Of a stretch of DNA of 64,000 bases, positions 1 to 12,115 are shown in pieces (positions within the stretch are counted from its first letter, which is position 1; the number at the start of each line of letters is the position of its first letter). A model generated the notes under the pieces. It saw only the letters and a program-made list of their open reading frames with translations, had not been told where the DNA came from and did not search any database. This DNA is from Lunularia cruciata (taxonomy: Eukaryota > Streptophyta > Marchantiopsida > Lunulariales > Lunulariaceae), in assembly GCA_948567375.1 (NCBI GenBank), contig OX419762.1, positions 57,951,034 to 58,015,033 of the forward strand, read 5' to 3'. A program made the position numbers and the translations under genes.

Positions 1-1168
1 GGCGACTCTAAGTGGAGCAAGCTAAACGGAAAATTGTTGCACCAATCTTGACATGGGTAGAATTCAAGAGTGCACTAATTGGTTGATTCCAAGCTATAAA
101 TGCCACATGAGTTGCATGAGATAAGTTTGCACAAGATAAGCAGATTGGCTCTAGAAGAAGTTACATCACACAATTCTAGAACACCATCATGCAAATTCCA
201 AATATACTAGAAGGTGAAGCTTTGGTTCAATTTGTGAGAGGTTTGAAGTCACAAACCAAATTAGAGGTAACTATGCAAGAGACAACACTTGGAAGAAACC
301 ATGCAATTAACCAAATGCTTTGATTCCTTGGTTGTAACAACTTGGTCTCAACCTTGAGCTCCATAGAACCTACCAATACACTACACATGGGTGGAAGAGT
401 CGGCACCAATGGAGATTGATGCCATTCAAATAAGTCTACTTGGCACTACAGATAAGAAAAAACTATGATAAAATAGTGGTTGTTTTTATTGTTGCCAAAT
501 TGGATATTGCATTGCTGAATGTCCACTTAAGAATGGATGACCTTGACAAGTTGCCCAAATGGAGTTTGTGGACAAAAATGATCAAGGTAATGAGGAATCC
601 TAATAGGAGATTTGAACTGCCTACTAGGAACTTGATTAGTTCCAATGGAATCAAAGGCTCGACCTATGCAAGTTTACTTCATTTGTAAGGTATGATATCT
701 GATCATAATTGTAGGATTTTGGTTGATTCTAGAAGTTCAAAAAATTGCTTGTCCATGCAATAAGCAAAGGAATTATGTATTCCTACCAAGCCAATAATTG
801 GAAGTAGATTGATAATGGCGGATGGCAAAAAGGGTTCACATTCCGTACCTTGCATCCTATTACCTTCAAGATTGGAAAGAGTATTTAGAGTGTATGAGGT
901 TTGTAGTGGCACCTCTACACCATGATATCATTCTAGGTCTCCCTTGGCTTGAACGTCATAAGGTTCAATTTGATTAGACTAGACTACAAGTTCAAGTACA
1001 ATACCAAGGTAAGAATTCCGATTAGGTTGTTTGGCACCTTTGAATAAGACACCTATGAATAGTTAGTCTCAAGATATGAAGTTTGTCAAGAAAGCAGCCA
1101 TAGAGCAAGCTTCAAAGGAAGATAAGTCCCAAGATAGGAAGTTTATTAAGAAAGCAACCATAGAGCAA
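1..1168 (+). pseudogene. Decayed gag and protease of Ty3/gypsy element B1 (5' end outside window)
   Basis: This is the 3' part of gag followed by the aspartic protease of a family B retrotransposon. It aligns by eye with the better preserved copy B2 at about 40960-42100. A CCHC-type knuckle near 480-530 reads CFYC...GYCIAEC, with Tyr where the zinc-binding His is expected. The protease region (about 610-1020) keeps the phrases VDSRSS and LGLPWLE, but Arg stands where DSG needs Gly. Stops and frameshifts are frequent, so the coding frame hops. At 1076-1168 it enters a Lys/Glu-rich repeat that is cut by a solo LTR. Gag would package RNA and the protease would mature the polyprotein; here both are dead. 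Confidence 0.8.
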
Positions 1169-1914
1169 TGTAATGCTTCAAGGACAAGAGAAGAGAAAAA
1201 ACACAAATTTCACACTCAATCCTCCGATGCCCCAAAGGAGCACCTTCTCTTTATTATATAGACAAAGATGATCTCCTCCAAGGAATCTCCACTATAACAT
1301 TAGGCATATAGATAGGTGACATGTCAGCAAGCTCCACCCTTGGATTACCCACTTGGATGGGTGACATGTTGGTCCTGGTCCTATCTGGTTGGTCAAACAA
1401 GTTTTGACCAAAGGGAATATTTTAGGGAATCTTCTTGTAGGAATCTCAGAATCACGTGGATGAGGTACCATTAGAAAGGTCTTGATGAGAAAAACTGGTG
1501 AGGAGGGAAGGTCAGACTCTCCTCCATTGGGTGGGAGGAGGGAAAATCTACACATTTTCAAGGTCTAATTCATTCTTTTAGGCCTCCAAAATTGCCTTCA
1601 AAGATTTCAAGTATATTTTGGTTTCTACTCTATTAGTAGAAGTCCCCTTTTGGTGATACCTCTTTCAGATCTATTTATTCCATCATGTGTAACATCCTTC
1701 TAGATGTTACCAAACCAATTCTCACCTTTAAATCATATGTCTAGCTATTGGTTCTAAGGTTTTCAAGTTTATTTCAATTTTTGCCTTATTAGTAGAAGTA
1801 CTCTTTTGGTGATACTTCTATTTGATCTATTTTTTCCATCATGTATAACATCATTCTAGATGTTACCAAATCAGATTTCACATCTAGATCATATGGCTAG
1901 CTTTTGGTATTCCA
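1169..1914 (-). mobile_element. Solo LTR of family C inside B1
   Basis: A 746-bp LTR in reverse orientation, starting TGTAATG and ending TCCA. It is flanked by a perfect 5-bp target duplication AGCAA at 1164-1168 and 1915-1919. The reverse complement matches the C1 LTR, including the region around its TATA box. No internal element sequence lies beside it, so it is a solo LTR left by LTR-LTR recombination. It splits the Lys/Glu-rich repeat region between protease and RT of B1. Confidence 0.88.
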
Positions 1915-3420
1915 AGCAAGCTTGGAAAGAAGATAAGTCCTTAGATGAGAGTTTGTTAGTGAAGCAACTATAGAGCAAGCTTTGGAGGAAGATAAGTTTA
2001 TTTTTGTAGTGTGGATCTAGTTGATTGCACAAGGAGAATTTGAGGAGGGTCAAGAGCCTCATCAAGCAATAGTTGATCAAATAATTTAGGAGTTTGTGGA
2101 TGTGTTTTCCAATGATCTGCCAAAGTCCAATCGTGGTATGCCCTTCAAGATTGAGTTATTGCCAATGAGTGCTCTTATGAGTAGACCAATCTATCGGCTC
2201 TCACCAAAGGAGTCTAAGAAGTTGAAAACAACGCTTACAGAGTTGTTTGACAAGGATTTCATACCACATAGTATATCTCCTCGGGAAGCATCAGTATTAT
2301 TTGTTCCAAAGAAGGATGGAAGACTTCATTTATGTATTGATTACCGTGTGCTCAATAAATGAACAATGAAGAATGTATATTGCTTGCCTAGAATTGATAA
2401 ATTGCTTGGTTAATTGAGTGGAACATGATACTTCTCCAAGTTGGATCTTTATAACGATTATTGGCAAATCCCCATTGATATGGAAGATGTGCAAAAGACT
2501 GCCTTTTGCACAAGGTATGGGCATTTTGAATGGAGAGTTCTACCATTTGGGCTTACTAATACTCCAACAGTCTTTATGGATTAGATGCATTGGATGTTAG
2601 ATGGACTATTGGATTGGTACATGGTGTTGTTCTTGGATGACATTTTAATTTATAGCAAGATAGAAGCAAAACATGAAAATCTTGTACAAGAATTCTTAAG
2701 ACAACTACAACAATGGAAGTTTTACTACAAGAAGGTGAAGTGTGCTTTTTGGTAGAAGGATGTTACCTTCTTGCATCACAAGATCTTATCAAAGGGGATC
2801 AAGATGGAAGAGGAGAAAATCAAAACCATCATTGATTGGCCTACTCCAAAGAATACTACAAAAGTATGGGCATTTAATGGATTGGCCAATTTTTACCAAC
2901 GATTCATCCACTACTATGCTCATATGGCCGCACCATTGATCAATCTCTTGGGGAAGAACTTGAGCTTTCAATGGACTAATGATCACAAAGAAGCATTCCA
3001 AAAGCTGAAACATATGATGTCTTCAAGACACATTCTCCAACCATATGATCCTCAACTACCTTGTGTGGTTGATTTTGATGCTTCTAACTTTACAATTGGA
3101 ACTATGTTGCAACATGAATTCCCAAATGCATTACATCCTATTGCCTTTGTGTCTTGCAGACTAAATATAGGAAAAAGAAATTACTTTTCTTGAGATCAAG
3201 AACAACTAGCAATGATATCTATGACCAAGGTATGGAGGCATTATCTCTTGGGGAAACAAGTGATCATGCAAACTGATCAAAAACCTTTGTTGCAAACATT
3301 ACACTTGGAATACATGAAGAGTTGACATCATTGATGAGAGGAACAACTATAAGTTTTTGACATCAAACTTGAGTACAAACCTGGTCAATTTCATGTCATC
3401 CCTGATGCCTATCAAGACAA
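1915..3420 (+). pseudogene. Decayed reverse transcriptase and RNase H of B1
   Basis: The RT portion begins near 2096 with EFVDVFSNDLPK, the usual entry into plant gypsy RT. It continues through VPKKDGRLHLCIDYR (about 2305-2350), a fingers/palm region with stops, and FLDDILIY near 2630, where FLDD is the YxDD catalytic box. The connection and RNase H follow from about 2771, with FNGLANFYQRFIH and VVDFDASNF, then the Tyr-Glu and DQKPLL region to about 3400. In-frame stops occur at many sites, for example before 2363 and near 3192. B2 (42220-43660) and B3 are closer to open. Confidence 0.85.
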
Positions 3421-4962
3421 CCTGATTTGGAGCCTCTTCTTCTCATCACAAAGGTAATTTTGACAATATCAGTTGACTCCAAAGTCCAAATCAAGTTTAA
3501 GACCGCTTTACAACAAGATCCTTTCTTTCAGATTGTACAAGGTCATCTTGCAGCATGTAACAAGGAGTACAACACCTTCTCCTTCAAGGAAGGTCTTTTA
3601 TTTTATGAGAACTGGATTTATGTTCCATCCAAGGGTGATCTCTAACTTGTGTGCCTCTAAGAAGCCCATGACTTTCCAATCGCTGGTCACATGAGTGTGG
3701 ACAAGACCTTGGGTACTCTCCAACACCAATGGTGATGGCCCAACATGTCACAAGATGTTTGAGAGTTTTTCTGATCATGTGAGAATTGCCAATGCAACTA
3801 GGCCAACAACAAGAAACCGAGTGAACTCCTTCCTTAGCATTCCATCTGCTTGATAAGAACACAGGAGCTTGGATCTCATCACATCCTTACCCAAAACAAA
3901 GCAAGGTCACATAGCAATTGTGATGTTGTGGATAAGCTTAGGAAGAAAATTTATTTAGAATCAACCTTTAATACCATAGATGCTCTAACATTGGTGTAGA
4001 TCTACCTAGATACTATCTTCAAGCATCATGGGATGCCTCATGTACTCATCTTTGATTGTGATCCACAATTCATTGGGAAATTTTGGCAAGCACTCTTCTA
4101 GATACTTGGCACCAAGCTTGCTTTGTCCATGGCTTATCATCCTCAAACTGATGGAAAAACTAAACGTGAAAATCTCACCTTGGAGGATATGCTTTGTGCT
4201 TTCATCAACATCCACCATACCAATTAAGATGAATGTCTTGCAACTGCATCATTTGCATGCAATAATTCCAAACAAGCAAACACCAGATTCTCCCCTTTCT
4301 TCCTCAATTTTGGCCAAGATCCACTTGTTCCAAATTCTCTTCTTGCTTCTCCTCCCTCTCATGTCCCTCATTCTTCCACCTCCTTGACCGCCATATCCCA
4401 ATCCTTCCAACAAGCCAAATCTCATCTCCTTGTTTCTCAAAATCATCAGAAACAATATGCGGACCACCATTGTCATGATCTCACCTTTCAAGTTGGTGAT
4501 AAGGTCATGCTCTCCCCTTGTAACCTGCCCCTCCCACTTGATTCTCAAGTTTGTAAACTCACTCCTAATTGGATAGGACTCTTTGATGTAACCCAAATCA
4601 TTTCTCTTGTTGCTTATTGACTTACTTTGCCTTGTCATATGCATATCCACCCTATCTTTCACATTTCCATGTTGAAACCCTTTGTTCCTAGCCCATCTTC
4701 TTTTTCCTCTCATGTCCAACTTCCTCTTCCTCCCGTCACTATCAATGATCATGAGGAATACAAAGTTGATTGTAACCTTATGTGTTGCCATATTCAACTA
4801 GACCACCGACAACATACGGAGTACAAGGTCCTATGGAAAGGGTATCCTCCTCATGATGCCACATGAGAACCTCTTTCTCATCTCTAGAATGCACAAGTAG
4901 CCATCCAAGAGTTTGAAGCTTCAACGGCAACGAGGACCTCACCAACTAGCGGTGAAGGAATA
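3421..4962 (+). pseudogene. Decayed integrase and chromodomain of B1
   Basis: The integrase zinc-binding region reads AGHMSVDKTLGTLQHQW near 3675-3735, followed by CENCQCN. The core includes HHGMPHVLIFDCDPQF (about 4020-4075) and YHPQTDGKTKREN (about 4130-4165), where Lys stands at the catalytic Glu position. The C-terminal region has VGDKVMLSPCN, then a chromodomain-like stretch with YKVLWKGYPPHDAT near 4820-4865. Chromodomain integrases of this kind direct insertion to heterochromatin. A purine-rich tract (ggtgaaggaa) precedes the LTR. Many stops make the region non-functional. Unlike B2 and B3, this copy keeps the integrase core region. Confidence 0.82.
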
Positions 4963-5309
4963 TGTAACAACATGGAGTTTAGCAACAAAGTTAGTTAAGG
5001 CCAAATTAGACTAGAATATTCCAGAAGTATCTAGGGAGCTTCTTGGGAAGCTTCACGGATAGCTTAGCTTGCACTCCAAGTAGGCGGCTTCTAGAAGGAA
5101 GCCTCTTGAAAAGCTTCTTAGTTAACTTGGCTTGCACTCCAAGAAAACGGCTCAATGAAGCTTCTTGAGAAGCTTCTCAAGAGCCTTGTATGCTCCTTAT
5201 AAATACCAAATTCTTAGCTTATGCTAGGCATTTGGAGTTTTCCCATACTCAAGTGTCCCAATGTGATCTTCAATTCTCTTATTTCTCTCCTCAGTCTTCA
5301 TCTTTTACA
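4963..5309 (+). repeat. 3' LTR of B1
   Basis: This 347-bp LTR starts TGTAACAACATGG and ends TCTTTTACA. It matches the B2 LTRs at 39975 and 44533 and the B3 LTR at 58868. It contains a TATAAATA box near 5209 and several GAAGCTTC palindromes. It is shorter than the B2 LTR because a middle segment is missing. Confidence 0.88.
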
Positions 5310-5454
5310 CAAGCAAATTGATTCATTTTGAAGCAAATCAACAATAACACTATGGAATTGAATGAATCAACCATAGATTGAAACTTTGAACAATGAGCAA
5401 CTTGATGTTCATGGAAAGGTCATGCAATTGAGAGTGCATGACATCTCTTACAAA

Positions 5455-6660
5455 ATTTACTTTGTTGATAGACCAAATGGTACTAGAAGGACATATTTGG
5501 AGAATCTCATCCTAAAGTTCATGCATGTGAAAATCAGATTATGTTAGTAGTTGCTTCATTTGAAATTGCCACACTATTGCTACACAAAGGCATGACCACT
5601 CATTCAAGATTTAAAATTCCAATTGAATTTGACCTGACTTCTATGTGTAGCTTTTGCAGAAAAAAGTAATTTGGAAGAATTGATATAGCACACAAAGCAC
5701 ATTCTTTGAGAATAGGCACCAATGATCAAGAATCTTGCTTTTGACTATATGCTCCATGATATAACCAAGCAAGATGTGCCCTTTAGAGGAATCACCTTTG
5801 TGATGTGTGACAATTTCATGTTTGTTTTGCCCATTGTCCCAAATGGCTTGTGGCTAGACTTAGCATCAATAAAGGAGTTTATCTATGGGGCCACATTGAG
5901 GTATGTGCCTTACATCAAAATATGTGTGACACTGCAACTTCTATGCCAGTTATTGACTTGGAGAATCATACATTTTGATTTTGGTTTTTATGCTTGCAGA
6001 GAGCAAGCTTGATATTTTTGAGAAAGATATGTATATTGATTGAAAAACATGGCATTACCCAATGGACTATGAAGGGCTTGATTGATGCAATTTACCCCAA
6101 TATTGCAAGTGGCTATGGTCAAAGGGACCTTTTCAACAAGAGTGCAATTCTTGTTGCATATAACGATGAAAATTGAACATTATTGTGCTTGACATGGTGC
6201 TTAGGGCATGTCAAATTCTATTGAGCACTAACAAGATAGAAAATGAAGATGGTGCCAATATGATCTCAACCAAGTTTTAAATATGCTTAAAGTCAATTGG
6301 TAGCCACCACAAAAGCTTACACTCAAAGTTTGTACACTTGTGATGCTACTTTGTAATTTGGACCCATCAAAAGCACTATGCAATGGCACTAGACTCATCA
6401 TATGCTGCTACTTGGCCCAATTGATTGAGGCAAAAGTCCTTATAAGTGATCATGCAAGGTATGTTACATTCATACCATGAATTCCCTCTCATTATTGAAG
6501 CTCAACTTCCCTTCTCTATATGCCACAAAAAATTTCCAAGCCATGTTGCATATGCCATGATTATAATCAAGTCATAGCAATAAAATCTTGATAAATTTGG
6601 CATCGTCTTGGCTAAGATCATTTTCTTGAATGGGCAATAATTGTATGTTGCATTTTTCTA
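5455..6660 (+). pseudogene. Decayed PIF1-like DNA helicase, Helitron type
   Basis: Scattered frames align in order with a PIF1 superfamily-1B helicase. There is a broken Walker A region with YLENLIL (about 5480-5520), THSRFKIP (about 5600-5625, frameshifted), and APMIKNLAFDYMLHDI (about 5719-5765). The VPFRGITFVMCDNFMFVLP stretch (about 5776-5832) corresponds to the motif around GGDFRQ. Next come LIDAIYPNIASGYGQRDLF (6076-6132), LDPSKALCNGTRLIICC (about 6360-6412), and YAMIIIKS (about 6550-6575), which corresponds to the motif before SQGQ. Such helicases unwind DNA and form the C-terminal half of Helitron Rep-Hel proteins. No Rep domain and no Helitron ends were found, so a decayed host PIF1 copy is possible. 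Confidence 0.72.
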
Positions 6661-8560
6661 GGCAATAGCTCCTAAAAACATTTCCATGCTTTTGGAAGAA
6701 GAATCATTTCAAGCTACAAAAATAATGCACAATGTTGTTTACTATGAAGCACTTTGGTAATTTAATCTTTGATTTATTTGTGATTATTTTTCAATTTTAC
6801 TCTCCAATGATGATGTAACTTGGTAATTTTTTTTTGGAAATCTGATATGTTCATCTTTTTGCTGCTTAGTGTATTCAACAAGAAATTTCATTTTTTGTCA
6901 CAATTCATTCAATGACAGGTAAACTTTGCAAAAATGATTTGACAAAAAAAGTGAGTAATGACCACTTGGAGCACTTAGAAAGCAAGGCAACAATCATATC
7001 TTAGGTTTAGAGTTGAGGCTTCTCTTGTACTCCTATAGTCTGATTCTTGGGTTGGAATTGGTCCACAATACTAGACCTTGGTAGCTCAAGTTGAAATAGA
7101 CCTATGGTGTTAGAGCTTGGTGGCTTGAGTAGGAATTGTATGATGGTTCTTCCTTAACCTTTGCATGATAGTATTCTTTCTTTACAACTTCTAAACATGT
7201 GATTATTTTTGGATTATCTTTCCCTTAAATAAAGATGGTAGAATGTCTTTGGAACTAGCCAAGCCCAAAAAGATTTCAAAAATTGGTACTAGAAAAGTGA
7301 AGGAATGTTTTGTAAATAAAAATTTTTAGCTCTCCTTTAGGCCAAGGTACTTGGTTTCTAATTCTTTGGGTCTGCTTTTGCATTTGGTATTAGTTTATAA
7401 TATAGTTTATGCTCTCCACATTGGGTCCAAAGTATCTTGATAAGATTGGATATTTGATAGAAATATCCCATATTTTTTGAAGTCAATATTTGTGCCCTAA
7501 TGGTTTGGTCAGTTATTCACTAGCTTTCAAGTGCTTCAATCATAAGATAATCAAGTCCATTAATAAGAATGTGGAGTCTTGAGATTAATCAAGTGACCTT
7601 CTACAACATCCAAGGAATATTATAATTTATGCTCTCCATGTTGGTTTGCAGTATTAAGATAAACTTGCATATATGTTAGATGTAAATGTATATCTAGCCA
7701 ACAAGCTAGATATACATTTCAGCCCAAAGCTTGAATTCAACATGCTTTGATTTCCAACATGATTTGATAATATTGATTTGTATGATGTAATTTTCCCATA
7801 TATGCCATATTTGCTTACAACTATACATATAGCTAAAGTCAAGATAGAAGTTATAATCAATAAATGATTGAATAGGAAGAATTAAGTGTCATTATCATCA
7901 ACTTTTACATTATATGCTATTATAGAGGATCAACTTAAATTCTTTCATAAATTATCATAGTATTTTGAGTTTTCCTTTCATCCATTGCAATGGCCTCAAA
8001 ATGTTATGGATGAAGATTTCCAAGAAATAGAAAAAATGTTCAATACAAAAAGGTCATCCATATAGTTCTTGCTTATGATCATGACCTTAAGATGGCAAAA
8101 CTAACATCATGGAATGTTAGCCATATTCAAACTCAAATTTTTTGCTTTTAAGAACCACGAGATTGATTTTTTCTTAGACATAATTACAAATTAAAAGTCA
8201 ATAAGAATAAAACAAACATGATTAGAAATTTTGTGGAATGAAAGAACAAGCACTAAAACTTGGTACTAAAGCTCAGCTATCAAAGGTAAAATTTAACAAG
8301 TTATGATGTTGAACAACTTGATAACATGGACTTGGATTTGGGCTTAGTTTGAATTGATTCTACCAATGCACATCCAATTTCTTGAAACTCTAAATTCAGA
8401 TAGCAAATTGTGTTAGTTGAACTTCCACTTAAGTTAGATGGGGATTTGTGCACAAAATTTTTCTCTATAAATCTATCTTGAACACTTCTCCAAGGGATCA
8501 TAACACCCTTGCAGTTGGATTTATTTTGCATCTTGGATCTTCATTTGTAGATGGAGATTT
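6661..8560. other. AT-rich stretch with nothing recognised
   Basis: About 1.9 kb with no recognisable domain, LTR or RNA gene. Open frames are short (at most 76 codons) and match nothing I know. It may be the tail of the Helitron-like element or old intergenic DNA. Confidence 0.5.
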
Positions 8561-8768
8561 TGTAATACAAGCAACTAGACATATTATTTAGAGGTAAAAA
8601 TTGGCTTGGTAACAGCTAGAAGGATGTTTTGTACAATGGGCTAGGTAGATCAGACATAGGTGTGACCAAAAGAGTACTTCTACTAATAGGAAAACAGCCA
8701 AAAATAGCCTGAAAACTTTGAAGGCAATTTTGGAGGCCTAAACAAATGAATTAGGCCTCAAAAATAAA
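8561..8768 (+). repeat. Truncated family C LTR (5' 208 bp)
   Basis: Starts TGTAATACAAGCAACTAG and matches the first part of the C2 LTR at 9817, up to the phrase gaattaggcctc. It then stops at an A-rich run and a hairpin. The remaining LTR and any internal region are missing, so this is a truncated copy abutting the start of A2. Confidence 0.75.
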
Positions 8769-8794
8769 AAAAAATTTACCTATATTTTTCTCTT

Positions 8795-8868
8795 ATTCAC
8801 TAAAGAGAAATATATGTAGTCTGATTAGTGATGACTAATCAGACTACCTATATTTCTCTCTAGTGAAT
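8795..8868. repeat. Near-perfect inverted repeat (about 35-bp arms, 4-nt loop)
   Basis: The left arm begins ATTCACTAAAGAGAAAT and the right arm ends ATTTCTCTCTAGTGAAT, pairing around a GATG loop at about 8829-8832. The right arm lies within the A2 leader: its counterpart in A1 (about 23475-23510, minus) is the same unique sequence without an inverted partner. The left arm is therefore an inverted duplicate made at the A2 breakpoint. Confidence 0.8.
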
Positions 8869-9816
8869 CAAGAAGTGATGATTTGTAGATCATGAGATCT
8901 CATGTTGTGATGGTAGGTTATAGGTCACCCTCTCCTTTAGTGTAGTTGTCACAATTAGAGCTATATATGTGAGTAGTGCTCAATTGGTGGAGGTGCTTGG
9001 TGGAGTACTTGTGGTGGTTACAGTAGTGGATTGAGTTACATTGTCACAATGAAATTTTTTGGGGTATTCTTGAGAAGATATTGCTACAATACATATTGGG
9101 ATTACACAAAGTGGCGCTTGGTATTAGCATGTATCTGAGATCCATGTAAGGGAGGAGATTGACTCCAATTTGGAATTTGATATAAGAGTTGATTCAATTG
9201 AGAATGCACTTGGTTTGTTTGGTTTGTTGTTGTGGGACACGGACAAAATTTATGGGGCCTCCAAGGGCCCTAGATGCTATTATGGTACAATGGGTACCAT
9301 TGAGTTGGTGATTTCATCCAAGAGTTTGATAATTGGTGTGATATGTAGCAAATATAGAACCTGACTTTTTTCACATCCTTCATGGTATAGAAGGGGTTGT
9401 TCTAACATTTGGATGATCTGCCAATGGATGACTACCATGAGTTTAGGAGAGCTCACTTAGAGTAGATTGAGCTATGGAGATAGTAGTGGTCTCCAAACTA
9501 CATCTCCATCACTTTAGGCTCAATTTCTAGAAGTAGATTTGGCAATACTCATGAGTTCTATTTCTAGTAACATTGGTGTATCCAATGGAGGTGCACTAGT
9601 TGGAGATGGTGCTACAATGAGTGGAGGTATCATTGCATGAGGTGGTGCAATACCGTGGTTTAGCCCCATGATAGAGTTCTTCTAATATTTGAGGAAAAAA
9701 TACTAGAGAGTGTGGACTAACAAGTTGAGGAGCTTGCAAGAGTTCCAATGGAAGGCTAGAAAGAGCCTACACAAGACAAACACTTTACATGAGATGGTTG
9801 ATCAATTTCACTCAAG
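8869..9816 (+). pseudogene. A2 leader and N-terminal gag (decayed)
   Basis: Nucleotides 8869-9160 match the A1 leader (about 23480-23230, minus). From about 9150 the translation follows A1 Gag: EIDSNLEFDIRVDSIENAL, then IYGASKGPRCYYGTMGTIEL, then DFIQEFDNWCDM. It then parallels the A1 segment around residues 1-155 of the long frame (PPMDDYHEFRRAHLE gives PMDDYHEFRRAHLE here). Stops include TAG at 9346 and 9355. At 9349 this copy has CAA where A1 has TAG. The sequence stops at 9816, where C2 is inserted, and resumes at 38929. Confidence 0.82.
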
Positions 9817-10393
9817 TGTAATACAAGCAGCTAGACATATTATCTAAAGGTGAAAATTGGCTTGGTAATATCTAGAAGGATGTTTTGTACAATGGGCTAG
9901 GTAGATCAGACAAAGATTTCACCAAAAGAGTACTTCTACTAATAGAGCAAAAGTCAAAAATAGCCTAAAAACTTTAGAGTCAATTTTGGAGGTCTAAACG
10001 GATGAATTAGGCCTAAAAATGGAATGATTTTTCTCCCTCAAGGGCAAAAGGCTTACCTTTCCTCCCCTATGATTTTTCTTGTCAAGAGCTTTCCAATGGT
10101 CATGCAATTTTGAGCTCCTTCTAAGAAGATCCCCTTTGGTCAAACCCATTTGACTAACTAGATAAGACAAGGACTAACATGTCATCCATCCAAACAACTA
10201 ATCCAAGGATGGAGCTTGCTAACAGGTCACCAATCCATGTATTTGATCCAAGGGTGGCACTTCATTTGAGAGGATACTCTTTGCTATAATAAAGAAAAGG
10301 TGCTCCTTTGGGGCATCGGAGGATTGAATGTGAAACTTGTGTTTTCTCTCTTGTATATCTCTTGGAGAGTTCTCTTGTCCTTGGAGTATTACA
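9817..10393 (+). repeat. 5' LTR of C2 with primer site
   Basis: A 577-bp LTR running from TGTAATACAAGC to GGAGTATTACA. A primer-binding site tgatatcaaagcaag follows at 10395-10409, a mutated form of the initiator-Met tRNA complement. It matches the 3' LTR at 38346 and is related to, but shorter than, the C1 LTR. Confidence 0.87.
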
Positions 10394-10493
10394 ATGATAT
10401 CAAAGCAAGTGTTTTAATCCAAGAAAGTGGATCACATCTCTTGGAAGAGCACAAGCTATTGAAACTAAGTAATTTGAGGTGGAGAACATAATG

Positions 10494-12115
10494 CAATTGC
10501 TAGACTTAGGAAGTGCTTTAGAGAGTAGATAGGATGGATGCATTGAGAGGATAATTTCATGCATGTAGCTTCCCATTCTTGAATCCATTCCACAAGAAGA
10601 TATTGTACATCAAGTGTGAGTAAATGAGAGTATTTCTAGTTTATCACTTTGGAGTAGAATTCATGGACAGAGTGATGAATTCACCAAACCCGATGATTCT
10701 ACTTGTGGTGGTATACAACAAAGAATGGGATTTGACAATATATATTCCATCATGATGTTATGGATCTGAATGTATAGAATCCTCACTTTTTCAACACACA
10801 AGTAATTATTCATTATGTAATTAGACCAAAAGTTGATGTTTAGAGATTTTGTAGTCCACAATTTTGGTGAGGAATATTATCAACAAGTGATAGCCTCTAA
10901 GGTCTCAATGGTAGTTCCCATAGTCCGTGGAACTACCATTGGGTGTTCACTCATGGTGATCCTTCTAACCCTTTATTGAAGTAGGAAGTAGCAATTGAAC
11001 ATTGATCATGTGTAGGAATCATGGATCCATAGTTGCAAGAGTTGATGCAAGGTATGCAAGGGATGTTGAATGAGTTTCAAGAAATCAAGATGACCATGGA
11101 GGAATTGAAAAATCAAATACAAATTGTCAAGAATGATCAAGTAATGCACGAAGAGAATCCATCTCAACAACCAACACTAACAAGTACTTTGTAACTCTCC
11201 ATGTACTTTGATTTCCAATCAAAGTACTTGGAGAGTTATGCATATCAATGACACCGATTACAATCAACCAAACCAAGCCACATTGTTATTATAAATGAAA
11301 AAGACATGCAACATTGAGCCTTACAAGGGACAAAATTCCATGGGAGTAATGGAAAATTGGATTTCAAGAATGAATTGATACCTTTGATTGTTCACAACGG
11401 AGACTCACTGATCATTTTGTAGGTATGTTTGCATGTGAGTACTTGATTGATAAAGCCCTTTCATGGTAAGATGCTTGGGAATGATCATTGCTGGTAGAAG
11501 GAAGAGAGGTCACTTGGACAACCATGCAAGAAGGTCAACTCAAGAATTTCCAATATGTGGATTTTGTGCAAATGGCCCAAATCAGACTGTGGGGGTTGAA
11601 GCAAAAGAATAGCATACAAGAGTACATAGAGGCATGTTTGGTTCTATAGGTTGTTATAATTGAGATGAGTCTAGCCAAAGCTCTTGACAATTTCAAGAGA
11701 GAATTAAAGAGCGGATTTGCCAAGAGATAATGGTGCAAAATCCTTGTACTATTTTTGAAGCCATTGCTTACGCCCAAAGAATAGCAAGGGCGCTTGGAGG
11801 AGGTGAAGCGATAACACCAATGCAAAAATATGGGGCAAGACACACCATTTTGATGGACAAGTTCTTATGGAATTGGGCAATATTTGATTCCAAGATAGAG
11901 GAGCAAGACCTCTCCAAGGAGAAGAGGGACAAGTCAAAGAAAGGAGAGAAGGAGTCCCATGGGGAGGAGGGCCTTGAGCAGAACAATGATGATGTTACAA
12001 TTGTGGCCAAATTGGACATATAGCTATCAATTGTGCTCGTCATCTTAGAGGCCCTCGGCCTCCATACAAGCAACCTCTGAACCACATGGAGAGGCAAATT
12101 GAAGAGGAAGATATT
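10494..12115 (+). pseudogene. Decayed gag of C2
   Basis: The frame is broken, but it tracks the C1 gag throughout. Landmarks are the ELVENW-like region near 11340, ARKIL-type helices around 11560-11700, and MVQNPCTIFEAIAYAQRIARALGGGEA (11730-11815). A zinc knuckle, CYNCGQIGHIAINC, sits at about 11995-12036 and keeps all CCHC residues. It is followed by HLRGPRPPYKQPLNHMERQIEEED, where C1 is inserted. Gag forms the capsid and binds RNA. Confidence 0.8.

Noticed and set aside
4249-4797. 182-codon minus-strand frame in B1
   Set aside because: It is antisense to the integrase and chromodomain of B1, has no domain, and similar antisense runs recur in B2.
7654-8531. Short minus-strand frames as small genes
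   Set aside because: Codon use and length (60-76 codons) are as expected by chance in AT-rich DNA, and no motif or neighbour supports them.
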